From Paractinoplanes ferrugineus (lineage in GTDB: Bacteria; Actinomycetota; Actinomycetes; Mycobacteriales; Micromonosporaceae), in contig NZ_BOMM01000057.1 of the NCBI RefSeq assembly GCF_016862195.1, positions 1 to 64,000 of the forward strand: a DNA stretch of 64,000 nucleotides, written 5' to 3'. Of the stretch, positions 8,038 to 15,328 are shown piece after piece (the stretch's first letter is position 1; the number at the start of each line of letters is the position of its first letter). A program made the translations under genes and the position numbers. Under the pieces are notes generated by a model. That model ran no database searches. It worked only from the letters and a program-made list of their open reading frames with translations, and was not told where the DNA came from.

Positions 8038-8223
8038 GACGCCCGCAAGATGGCCGCCCGGCTCCGCGAGCACGGCCATGCCGTCGCCTATTACGAGAAC
8101 GTCGAGGGCGGGCACGGTGGGGCCGCCGACAACGAGCAGGCCGCCACCATCTCCGCGCTGACCCTGGAGTTCCTCTGGCGCAACCTCGGCGGGGCACCAC
8201 CCGATCGCCGTCGCCGACAGTAG
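8038..8223 (+). pseudogene. C-terminal fragment of a prolyl oligopeptidase-family (S9) peptidase
   Basis: Reading from 8038 in the frame ending at TAG 8221-8223 gives ARKMAARLREHGHAVAYYEN followed by VEGGHGGAADNEQ and LEFLWRNLG. This is the conserved C-terminal end of the S9 catalytic domain, including the catalytic His in the GGHGG loop. The remaining 600 or more residues are absent. It abuts the saccharopine dehydrogenase fragment with a frame change, so it entered by deletion or recombination, not by fusion of intact genes. Confidence 0.7.
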
Positions 8224-8264
8224 TGTTCTCATCACTCCCAGCGATTCGGCGGAGGGGTTCGGCG

Positions 8265-8418
8265 GACGTGCGCAGCCTCGCGCTGGTGCCGGTCCGCGAG
8301 GCCGACCCGCTCGGCGCGATCGGGGTCCACCGGGCGAAGCCGTTCCGGCCGGCCGAGCCGACGGTCGCCCGGTTGCGGGCGCTCGCCACGGCGACCGGAA
8401 CGGCCCTGGAGCGCATCC
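8265..8418 (+). pseudogene. C-terminal fragment of a GAF-type sensor domain
   Basis: The frame open from 8223 reads DVRSLALVPVREADPLGAIG and then VARLRALATATGTALERI. This matches the last strand and C-terminal helix of GAF domains, as in actinobacterial PAS/GAF signalling proteins. No start, kinase or phosphatase part remains. It stops against the 3' end of the sugar permease gene on the other strand. Confidence 0.55.
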
Positions 8419-9651
8419 TCACTTGGCGCGGCGCTTGTTGGTGATGTCGAAGGCCACGGCCGCGATGAGAACCAGGCCCTTGACCGCCATCTGCCACGAC
8501 GGGTCGACGTTCATGATGGACAGGCCCATGTTGAGTACGCCCATGATGAACGCACCGATGATCGCCCCGGTCACCTTGCCGATGCCGCCGCTGACCGCGG
8601 TCCCGCCGATGAACGCGGCCGCGATCGCGTCGAGCTCGAAGTTCTGCCCGGCGGCCGCCACCGCGGCGCCCGCTCGCGACGTGGTGACCACCGCCGCGAC
8701 CCCGGCCAGCAGACCCATGTTCACGAAGATCATGAAGTTGACGCGCTTGGTCTTCACGCCGGAGAGCATCGCCGCCGGCAGGTTGCCGCCCATCGCGTAG
8801 ATGTGCCGCCCGAAGACGGTGTTGTTCATGACGAACGTGTAGAGCAGCACCAGCCCGGCCACGATGATCAACACCACCGGGGTGCCGCCGGCACTCTTCG
8901 CCAGCAGGTAGGTGATGTAGCCGATGGCCAGCACCGCGAGGACGAGCTTGCCGGCGAACGCGGCGAACGGCTCGGCCCGCAGATCGTTGCGCAGCAGCGC
9001 ACGGCGGGCGCGGAGCTGGGCCCCGGCCAGGCCGGCGATCGCGACGACGCCGATCAGCAGGGTCAGGCCGTCGAGGTCGGCGAGGAAGCCGAGAGCGCTC
9101 GGCAGCGAGCCGTTGCTGATGTCGTTGAAGCCGGCCGGCAGGCCCGCCACGGTGGTGCCGACGAAGACGATCGCCAGCCCGCGGAAGAGCAGCATGCCGC
9201 CGAGGGTCACGATGAAGGCGGGAATGCCGACGTACGCCACCCAGAAGCCCTGCCACGCGCCGACCACCAGGCCGAGCCCGATCGAGAGGACCACCGCGAG
9301 CAGCCACGGCACCCCGTGCTCGCTGATCAGCAGCGCGCAGATGCCGCCGATGAAGGCGACCACCGAGCCGACCGACAGGTCGATGTGGCCGGCCACGATG
9401 ACCATCACCATGCCGATCGCGAGGATCAGCACGTACGCGTTCTGCTGGATCAGGGCCGCGATGTTGTTCGGGTACAGCAACTTGCCGTCGGTCAGGATCT
9501 GGAACAGCACGACGATCACGACGAGGGCCGCCATCATCCCGTACTGCCGCAGGTTCTGTCCCAGATAGGCGGTCAAGGACCCGCTGTTGCCGGTGCCGGA
9601 CGGCTCGGCCGCCGGGGGCGGCGGCTGGTCCAGCGTCGTCGATGCGCTCAC
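8419..9651 (-). CDS. gguB: sugar ABC transporter permease (GguB/MmsB type)
   Basis: The 410-residue polytopic membrane protein starts at a GTG that overlaps the upstream ATPase stop as GTGA, implying translational coupling. It carries the BPD_transp_2 signatures GHIDLSVGSVVAFIGG and LDAIAAAFIGGTAVSGGIGK. The length and the extended region between the two halves (LRARRALLRNDLRAEPFAAF) fit the longer GguB/MmsB/XylH permeases rather than RbsC (about 330 aa). It forms the membrane channel for the ChvE-like binding protein and the GguA-like ATPase encoded just upstream. Confidence 0.9.
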   Translation of the reverse strand: MSASTTLDQPPPPAAEPSGTGNSGSLTAYLGQNLRQYGMMAALVVIVVLFQILTDGKLLYPNNIAALIQQNAYVLILAIGMVMVIVAGHIDLSVGSVVAFIGGICALLISEHGVPWLLAVVLSIGLGLVVGAWQGFWVAYVGIPAFIVTLGGMLLFRGLAIVFVGTTVAGLPAGFNDISNGSLPSALGFLADLDGLTLLIGVVAIAGLAGAQLRARRALLRNDLRAEPFAAFAGKLVLAVLAIGYITYLLAKSAGGTPVVLIIVAGLVLLYTFVMNNTVFGRHIYAMGGNLPAAMLSGVKTKRVNFMIFVNMGLLAGVAAVVTTSRAGAAVAAAGQNFELDAIAAAFIGGTAVSGGIGKVTGAIIGAFIMGVLNMGLSIMNVDPSWQMAVKGLVLIAAVAFDITNKRRAK

Positions 9652-11189
9652 CGCGCTGCTCCGCTCTTCTCCATCGTCATGAAGCGCATGAGACCCTCCT
9701 GGGTGGCCTGTGCGCGGGGAATCTCGCCGGTGATCCGGCCCTGGCTCATCGCGTAGATCCGGTCGCAGATGCCGAGCAGTTCGGGCAGCTCCGACGAGAT
9801 GACGAGGACGGCCTTGCCGGCGTCCGCGAGGCGGTTGATGATCTCGTAGATCTCGTATTTCGCGCCGACGTCGATGCCGCGGGTGGGCTCGTCGAGGATG
9901 AGCACGTCCGGCTCGGCGAAGAGCCACCTGGACAGGACCACCTTCTGCTGGTTGCCGCCGGACAGCTTGCCGACCGGCACGTCCACGCTCTCCGCCTTGG
10001 TCTTCATCTCCCGGCGGTACCGGTCGGCGGCGGTGATCTCCTTCGCCGCGTCGATAACGCCGAACCGCGAGATGCGCCGCAGCTTCGCGGCCGAGGTGTT
10101 GCGCTTGATGTCCTCGATCAGGTTCAGGCCGTAGTGCTTGCGGTCCTCGGTGGCGTACGCGATGCCGTGCGCGATCGCGGCGTCCACCGTCCTGATCGTG
10201 ACCGGCTTGCCGTGCAGGTGGAGCTGCCCGGAGATGCCGCTGCCGTAGCTGTGCCCGAAGACGCTCATCGCCAGCTCGGTGCGGCCGGCCCCCATCAACC
10301 CGGCCAGCCCGACGATCTCACCGGCCCGCACGGTGAGCGTCGCGTCGTCGACCACGGTGCGGGTGCGGTCGATCGGGTGGTGCACGGTCCAGTTCTCGAC
10401 CCGCAGGATCTCCTCGCCGATCCGCGGCTCGTGCTCGGGGAAGCGGTGGGCGAGGTCACGGCCCACCATGGCGCGGATGATGCGGTCCTCGCTCACCGGC
10501 TCGGCACCGCGCATGTCGAGCGTCTCGACGCTGCGGCCGTCCCGGATGATCGTCGTGGTGTCGGCGATCGCGGCGATCTCGTTGAGCTTGTGCGAGATGA
10601 TGATGCTGGTGATGCCCTGGTCACGCAGTTGGCGGAGCAGGTCGAGCAGGTGGGCGCTGTCCTCGTCGTTCAGCGCGGCCGTCGGCTCGTCGAGGATGAG
10701 CAGCTTGACCCGTTTGGACAGCGCCTTGGCGATCTCGACGAGCTGCTGCTTGCCGACCCCGAGGTCGATGATCCGGGTGTCCGGCGGCTCCGCCAGGCCG
10801 ACCCGGGCGAGCAGCTCGGCCGCCTGCTTGTTGGTCTCGGTCCAGCTGATCACGCCGCGCCTGGACCGCTCGTTGCCGAGGAAGATGTTCTCCGCGATCG
10901 AGAGGTACGGGCTGAGCGCGAGCTCCTGGTGGATGATCACGATGCCGCGCTCCTCGGAGTCGCGGATGGTGCGGAACCGGCCCGGCTGCCCCTCGAAGAC
11001 GATCTCGCCCGCGTAGCTCCCGTGCGGGTAGACGCCGCTGAGCACCTTCATCAGCGTGGACTTGCCGGCGCCGTTCTCGCCGCAGACGGCGTGCACCTCC
11101 CCGCGCGCCACGGTCATCGTGACGTCCTGCAGCGCTTTGACACCGGGGAAGGTCTTGGTGATCCCGCGCATGTCGAGGATCGGACTCAT
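9648..11189 (-). CDS. gguA: sugar ABC transporter ATP-binding protein (GguA/MmsA type)
   Basis: The 513-residue protein has two ABC ATPase domains, as in all CUT2 importers. Domain 1 has Walker A GENGAGKS, a signature VGKQQLVEIAKAL and Walker B LLILDEPTAAL. Domain 2 has a degenerate Walker A (GLMGAGRTE), signature LSGGNQQKVVLSRWL and Walker B VLILDEPTRGID. Start ATG 11189 gives the usual family N-terminus MSPILDMRGITKTFPGVKAL. It energises import of the multiple-sugar class (arabinose, xylose, galactose, glucose in characterised GguA/ChvE systems). It is the middle gene of a three-gene operon. Confidence 0.93.
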   Translation of the reverse strand: MSPILDMRGITKTFPGVKALQDVTMTVARGEVHAVCGENGAGKSTLMKVLSGVYPHGSYAGEIVFEGQPGRFRTIRDSEERGIVIIHQELALSPYLSIAENIFLGNERSRRGVISWTETNKQAAELLARVGLAEPPDTRIIDLGVGKQQLVEIAKALSKRVKLLILDEPTAALNDEDSAHLLDLLRQLRDQGITSIIISHKLNEIAAIADTTTIIRDGRSVETLDMRGAEPVSEDRIIRAMVGRDLAHRFPEHEPRIGEEILRVENWTVHHPIDRTRTVVDDATLTVRAGEIVGLAGLMGAGRTELAMSVFGHSYGSGISGQLHLHGKPVTIRTVDAAIAHGIAYATEDRKHYGLNLIEDIKRNTSAAKLRRISRFGVIDAAKEITAADRYRREMKTKAESVDVPVGKLSGGNQQKVVLSRWLFAEPDVLILDEPTRGIDVGAKYEIYEIINRLADAGKAVLVISSELPELLGICDRIYAMSQGRITGEIPRAQATQEGLMRFMTMEKSGAAR

Positions 11190-11251
11190 GGTGGCCACTT
11201 TCGCCGGACGGCCGAGCCCCTTCTGACGCCGGGGCCCGGCCGTGAACTTGA

Positions 11252-12370
11252 CTAGAGGCCGAGCTTGTCGGCGGTGTAGAAGCCGGAGTCGACCAGCTTC
11301 GCCTTGACGTCGTCCTTGGTGACGACGACCGGCGCCAGGAGGTACGACGGCACGACCTTGACGCCGTTGTCGTAGCTCTTGGTGTCGTTGGTCTCGACGG
11401 TGGCGCTCTTGACGATCTGGTCCACCATCTTGGCGACCTGGTCGCCCAGGGCCCGGGTGTCCTTCCAGACGGTCATCGACTGCTTGCCGGCCAGGATGTT
11501 CTTGGTGTTCGCCAGGTCGGCGTCCTGCCCGGTGACGACCGGCCAGCCGGCGCCCACCCGGTAGCCCTTGGACTCCAGCGACTGCTCGATACCCAGCGCC
11601 AGCGAGTCGTTCGGGGACAGCACGACGTCGATCTTCTTGCCGCCGGTGTAGAACGAGTTGATCCGGTTGTCCATCTCGGACTGAGCCTTCTGCGAGCTCC
11701 AGCCGTCGATGCTGACGTTCTTCCAGTCCTCGTCGCTCGCCGGCTTCTTGCCCGACGGGATGACCAGCTTGCCGCTGTCGACGTACGGCTTGAGCACGTC
11801 CCAGGCGCCGGAGAAGAAGAACTTGGCGTTGTTGTCGTCGGACGACCCGGCGAACGGTTCCAGGTTGAACGGTCCCTTGCCGCTGTCGAGGCCGAGCTGC
11901 TTGACGACGAACTCGCCCTGCATCTTGCCGACCTGGTAGTTGTCGAACGTCGCGTAGTAGTCCACGTCCGGCGTCGAGTTGATCAGCCGGTCGTACGCGA
12001 TGACCTTGATCTTCTGCTGGGCCGCCTTCGCCAGGACCGGGCTCAGCGCGGTGCCGTCGATCGACGCCACGACCAGCACCTTCGGGTTCTGGTTGATCAT
12101 GTTCTGGAGCTGGGTGATCTGCTGGTCGACCTTGTTGTCGGCGAACTGCAGGGTGGTCGTGTAACCGGCCTTCTTGAGCAGGTCGTCGAGGTGCGCGCCG
12201 TCGTTGTTCCAGCGCTCGAGACTCTTGGTCGGCATCGCGATGCCGATGAGGTCGGCGCTCGAACCGGAGCCGGCGCCACTGTCCTCGGCCCGGCTGGCGC
12301 TGCACGCCGTCGTCGCGGCCAGGGTCGCGGCCAGGGCTACCGCCGCGAAGACGCGGAGTTTCTGGGCCAC
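11252..12370 (-). CDS. chvE: ChvE-like multiple sugar-binding lipoprotein
   Basis: The 372-residue lipoprotein has a signal peptide ending at lipobox ATTAC (Cys23). The periplasmic-binding fold shows the ChvE-type start LIGIAMPTKSLERWNNDG and further matches INQNPKVLVVASIDGTALSP and VIAYDRLI. Other family segments are FAGSSDDNNAKFF, VLSPNDSLALGI and TGQDAD. The GTG start has SD AAAGGAGG eight bases upstream. It captures an aldose outside the membrane and delivers it to the GguAB-type complex encoded downstream. The family binds several aldoses, so the exact sugar cannot be read from sequence. Confidence 0.92.
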   Translation of the reverse strand: MAQKLRVFAAVALAATLAATTACSASRAEDSGAGSGSSADLIGIAMPTKSLERWNNDGAHLDDLLKKAGYTTTLQFADNKVDQQITQLQNMINQNPKVLVVASIDGTALSPVLAKAAQQKIKVIAYDRLINSTPDVDYYATFDNYQVGKMQGEFVVKQLGLDSGKGPFNLEPFAGSSDDNNAKFFFSGAWDVLKPYVDSGKLVIPSGKKPASDEDWKNVSIDGWSSQKAQSEMDNRINSFYTGGKKIDVVLSPNDSLALGIEQSLESKGYRVGAGWPVVTGQDADLANTKNILAGKQSMTVWKDTRALGDQVAKMVDQIVKSATVETNDTKSYDNGVKVVPSYLLAPVVVTKDDVKAKLVDSGFYTADKLGL

Positions 12371-12721
12371 TCCGGCGCCTCCTTTCTCTTTATTCCACTC
12401 AGATTTGTTTCCGCGGCCAACATAAACCCGCGGAGAAGGGCCGCCGAAGCGATTTTCAGTAACGAATCGCTAACGCGGGCGATTCGATTTCTAATTACCC
12501 TGAGCAGCACAAACCTAAGTCCTATAAAGGTCAGGGCCGAAGACCCTTTCTTTTGTACGACCACTGGTTAATTCCCCGGAGCTCGCCTGGAAATCGCGAT
12601 CCGGAATTGACGCGCGGCGACCGCGTGAACGGACCCGTCAGCCTTTCGTCCGAGCTGCACGGGCCGCCTGTCGGTCTCCGGACGGATGCGCGGGCGGCGT
12701 CCGGACCGGTGGGATACGACG
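12371..12721. promoter_or_regulatory. divergent intergenic region between chvE and an envelope protein gene
   Basis: No gene is visible in 351 bp. It is notably A/T-richer than its surroundings. AGCGATT (12448-12454) and AATCGCT (12465-12471) form an inverted repeat, and GCGATT recurs near 12480, making a plausible operator for the sugar operon. The SD of chvE lies at the left end. The rest shows no structure I can assign. Confidence 0.5.
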
Positions 12722-13492
12722 ATGAAGATTCGGCTCAGTTCAAGGCCCGCGATCGCGGCACTGGCCCTCGCCGGCGCCGGGTCGGTGGCCGCGTTCCTGC
12801 TCGCCCCGGCCGCCCTCCTGAGTGGAGCCGGCGGCGCCTTCCCGGACGAAGCCGCACTGACCGACGCGCTCGGGCGCGGTCTCGTCGAGTACTGGCAGGG
12901 CGGCCGACCGGCCTATCCCGCCCTGCTCGCGAGCCTGGTCGACTACTGGTTCCGCTGGCACGCGATCAAGGTGCTGGTCAGCGGGCTGATGCTCGCGGTC
13001 TTCGCGCTGCTCGCGACCGCGCTGTGGCGCCGATATGTGCACGGCCCGGCCCGGTACGCGACAACCGCCGCCGGTGCCACCGTCCTTCCGGTTCTCGCGG
13101 CCGGGCTGCTGATCCTGAACATCCAGGCCACGGCCGTACCCCTGGTGGCACTGCTGCCGCTGGCCGACAGTGCCGAGTTCGTGCGCGAGGTCCGCGACGG
13201 CTTGACCGAGCCCGCCGGGCCCCCCGCGCTCGCCCGGCTTCTCGCCGAGGTGGCGCGCTACCACTGGGTCATGGCCGCGCTCGCCGGCGTGGCGATGGCG
13301 GCGACCGCCCTGGCCGCCGCCCACCTCTGGCGGCACCGCGGCACCGGTCCCCCGCGGGCGGCCCGCATGCGCCGTTCCCTCGCCGTGATCCTGGGTCTCA
13401 CCGCGGCGCTGCTGCTCGCCGTGGCCGCGGTCAGCCTGCTGTCCGCCCTCGACCCACCCGCCGCGCTCCTCGGCCTCCTGGGCGAAGGGTGA
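12722..13492 (+). CDS. polytopic membrane protein of unknown function
   Basis: The 256-residue protein starts at ATG 12722 (MKIRLSSRPAIAALALAGAG), just after a longer in-frame start that adds only charged residues. About five hydrophobic helices can be seen: residues near 8-30, the segment HAIKVLVSGLMLAVFALLAT, a long one around VLPVLAAGLLILNIQATAVP, then HWVMAALAGVAMAATALAAA and a last one at LAVILGLTAALLLAVAAVSL. A conserved-looking soluble segment DALGRGLVEYWQGGRPAYPA lies between the first two. I recognise no transporter or enzyme motif. It is alone, ended by a strong hairpin shared with the convergent gene. Confidence 0.65.
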   Translation: MKIRLSSRPAIAALALAGAGSVAAFLLAPAALLSGAGGAFPDEAALTDALGRGLVEYWQGGRPAYPALLASLVDYWFRWHAIKVLVSGLMLAVFALLATALWRRYVHGPARYATTAAGATVLPVLAAGLLILNIQATAVPLVALLPLADSAEFVREVRDGLTEPAGPPALARLLAEVARYHWVMAALAGVAMAATALAAAHLWRHRGTGPPRAARMRRSLAVILGLTAALLLAVAAVSLLSALDPPAALLGLLGEG

Positions 13493-13527
13493 CGGGCGAC
13501 GGGCGACGGGCCTCCACCGGCCGGAAC

Positions 13528-13573
13528 GGCGAAGCGTTCCTGGTTCTCGGACCGGAACCAGGAACGCTTCGCC
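13528..13573. terminator. bidirectional terminator, perfect 19-bp stem
   Basis: Arms 13528-13546 and 13555-13573 are perfectly complementary with an 8-nt loop. It lies between two convergent genes ending at 13492 and 13590, so it should stop transcription from both sides. Confidence 0.8.
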
Positions 13574-13589
13574 GCACTCGGGTGAGCTC

Positions 13590-14462
13590 TCAGATCTTCA
13601 CCTTGGCGGTGATGCCGGAGACCACCGAGCCACGGGTGGACCCGGTGCCGGTGAGGTTGACGGCGGCGCCGATCGGCAGGCCGGCCAGGGTGGCCCGAGC
13701 GCCGTTGACCTTGATGGTGGCGTTCGGGGCGACGTCGAGCTTGACCGCGGCACCGTCGGCGTCGACCGTGACGACGCCCTTGGCGGCGTCCACCGCGGAC
13801 ACTGTGCCGGACAGCTTCAGGTCCCAGCGGGACAGCGCGGTCAGCGACTTCGCCGAGTAGACCTGGCAACCGATCACCGAGCCGAGGACCACGATGTGGG
13901 CCCCGGCCGGCAGGGCCGACAGGGCCACCTTCCGGCCGTCCAGGGTGATCGATGCGGCCGGGGCGACCGGGTAGCTCCGGGCGGTCCGGTCCGAGCCGAG
14001 CAGCGGGGTCACCGAGACGGTCTTGTCCTCGAGGTCGACCCCGGACACCGAGCCGGCCGCGACGAACGGGCGGACACTCGACGCGTCGACGCGGGTCGCC
14101 ACCGAGACGCCGTCGGTGGTGTTGCCGGACAGCTTGACCCGGGCGCCGAGCGGCAGGGCCACCAGCTTGGCGGTGTTGCCGTCGAGCGTGACGGCGGCCT
14201 TCGGGTCGACCGTGACGGCGGTCCGGCCGTTGTCGCCGGTCAGGCTCAGTCTCAGGCCGCTCAGGGCGGCGAGCGTGCCGTCGGCCGAGAACACCGTGGC
14301 GGTGCCGGCCGCCGGCTTGGGCGTACCGGCGCCGGTGGTGGCCAGGGCGGGGCCGGCCAGAGCGGGGCCGGCCAGGGCGGGGCCGGCCAGGGCGGGGATG
14401 GCGCCGGTGACGGCGATGCCGGCTACGGCGGCGACGACGGCGGCACGGTGGCGAATCTTCAA
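13590..14462 (-). CDS. secreted repeat protein of unknown function
   Basis: The 290-residue protein has a signal peptide (MKIRHRAAVVAAVAGIAVTG) whose end is stretched by an LAGPA repeat coming from a 15-bp minisatellite. Three imperfect domains of about 75-85 residues follow, each with a core like VTVD...V.LDG...L..LP.GA.V.L.G (for example AAVTLDGNTAKLVALPLGAR, AASITLDGRKVALSALPAGA, ATIKVNGARATLAGLPIGAA). This resembles DUF5666-type beta repeats of secreted actinobacterial proteins. A single Cys (GCQVYS) is present. An envelope or extracellular structural role is possible but not shown. Confidence 0.68.
   Translation of the reverse strand: MKIRHRAAVVAAVAGIAVTGAIPALAGPALAGPALAGPALATTGAGTPKPAAGTATVFSADGTLAALSGLRLSLTGDNGRTAVTVDPKAAVTLDGNTAKLVALPLGARVKLSGNTTDGVSVATRVDASSVRPFVAAGSVSGVDLEDKTVSVTPLLGSDRTARSYPVAPAASITLDGRKVALSALPAGAHIVVLGSVIGCQVYSAKSLTALSRWDLKLSGTVSAVDAAKGVVTVDADGAAVKLDVAPNATIKVNGARATLAGLPIGAAVNLTGTGSTRGSVVSGITAKVKI
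14340..14402. repeat. 15-bp minisatellite in a signal peptide
   Basis: About four near-identical copies of GCCAGGGCGGGGCCG encode the LAGPA repeat near the cleavage site of the secreted protein at 13590-14462. Copy number probably varies among strains. Confidence 0.8.
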
Positions 14463-14555
14463 GATGGGGGCTCCTCACATGGACGTCGGGTGACCATGAC
14501 CATCGGTCGCCGAACGGATTCCAGGAGAAGCGAGCGGGTGTGCTTCGGTTGCTTG

Positions 14556-15326
14556 TCAGGTCGCGCTGACCGGCACGCCGTGGTCGGCGAAGACGGCGGC
14601 GGCCGCGGCCAGCTGGCCGGCGGTGGGCGGCGGCACCCCGTCGAGCGGATAGCGCAGGCCCAGCTCCTCGTACTTCGACACGCCCAGGCGGTGGTAGCCG
14701 AGCACGTCGACCTGGTCGACGTTGCCCCAGCGGGCGGCCAGTTCGGCCACTCCCTCGATGTTCTCCCGGGCGTCGGTCAGACCCGGGACCAGCACGAACC
14801 GGATCCGGATCCGGTTGCCGCGGGCCGCCAGCCGGTCGCCGAAGGTGATCGTCGGGGCCAGCGGAGCACGGGTGACCTTCCGGTAGAGCTCCGGGATCGA
14901 CGACTTCACGTCGAGCAGCACCAGGTCGGTGTCGTCGAGCAGCTGGTCGGTGGCGCGGGCGCCCAGGAAGCCGGACGTGTCCAGCGCCGTGTGCATGCCG
15001 TACTCCTTGCAGCGCCGCAGGTAGGCCTCGACGAAGCGGGGCTGCAGCAGCGGCTCGCCGCCGGAGACGGTCACCCCGCCCCCGGCGGCCCGGATGAACG
15101 CCCGGAACGTCAACATCTTGGCGACCAACTCCTCGACCGCCATCAGCTGACCGTTGCGCCGCTGCCACGTGTCCGGGTTGTGGCAGTACTGGCAGCGCAG
15201 CGGGCAGCCGGCGAGGAACGTCACGAACCTGGTGCCCGGCCCGTCCGCGGCCGTCACGACGTCCCAGGAGTGCACCGAACCGGTCGGGACCAGGGTGTCG
15301 GGCGCCGGGAGCGGGCGGGCGACCAT
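14556..15326 (-). CDS. pflA: pyruvate formate-lyase activating enzyme
   Basis: The 256-residue radical SAM enzyme carries the [4Fe-4S] motif CPLRCQYCHNP (CxxxCxxC), the glycine-rich SAM motif VTVSGGEPLLQ, and DVKSSIPELYRKVT typical of PflA. It reductively cleaves SAM and generates the glycyl radical on PflB. It sits immediately downstream of pflB with 2 bp between them, so the two are one operon. The length matches E. coli PflA (246 aa). The enzyme is oxygen-sensitive, implying expression under microaerobic or anaerobic conditions. Confidence 0.95.
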   Translation of the reverse strand: MVARPLPAPDTLVPTGSVHSWDVVTAADGPGTRFVTFLAGCPLRCQYCHNPDTWQRRNGQLMAVEELVAKMLTFRAFIRAAGGGVTVSGGEPLLQPRFVEAYLRRCKEYGMHTALDTSGFLGARATDQLLDDTDLVLLDVKSSIPELYRKVTRAPLAPTITFGDRLAARGNRIRIRFVLVPGLTDARENIEGVAELAARWGNVDQVDVLGYHRLGVSKYEELGLRYPLDGVPPPTAGQLAAAAAVFADHGVPVSAT

Positions 15327-15328
15327 GG

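Noticed and set aside
12553..13860. 435-residue plus-strand frame over the membrane protein
   Set aside because: Wrong frame relative to the clear hydrophobic protein at 12722-13492; Arg/Gly-rich shadow.
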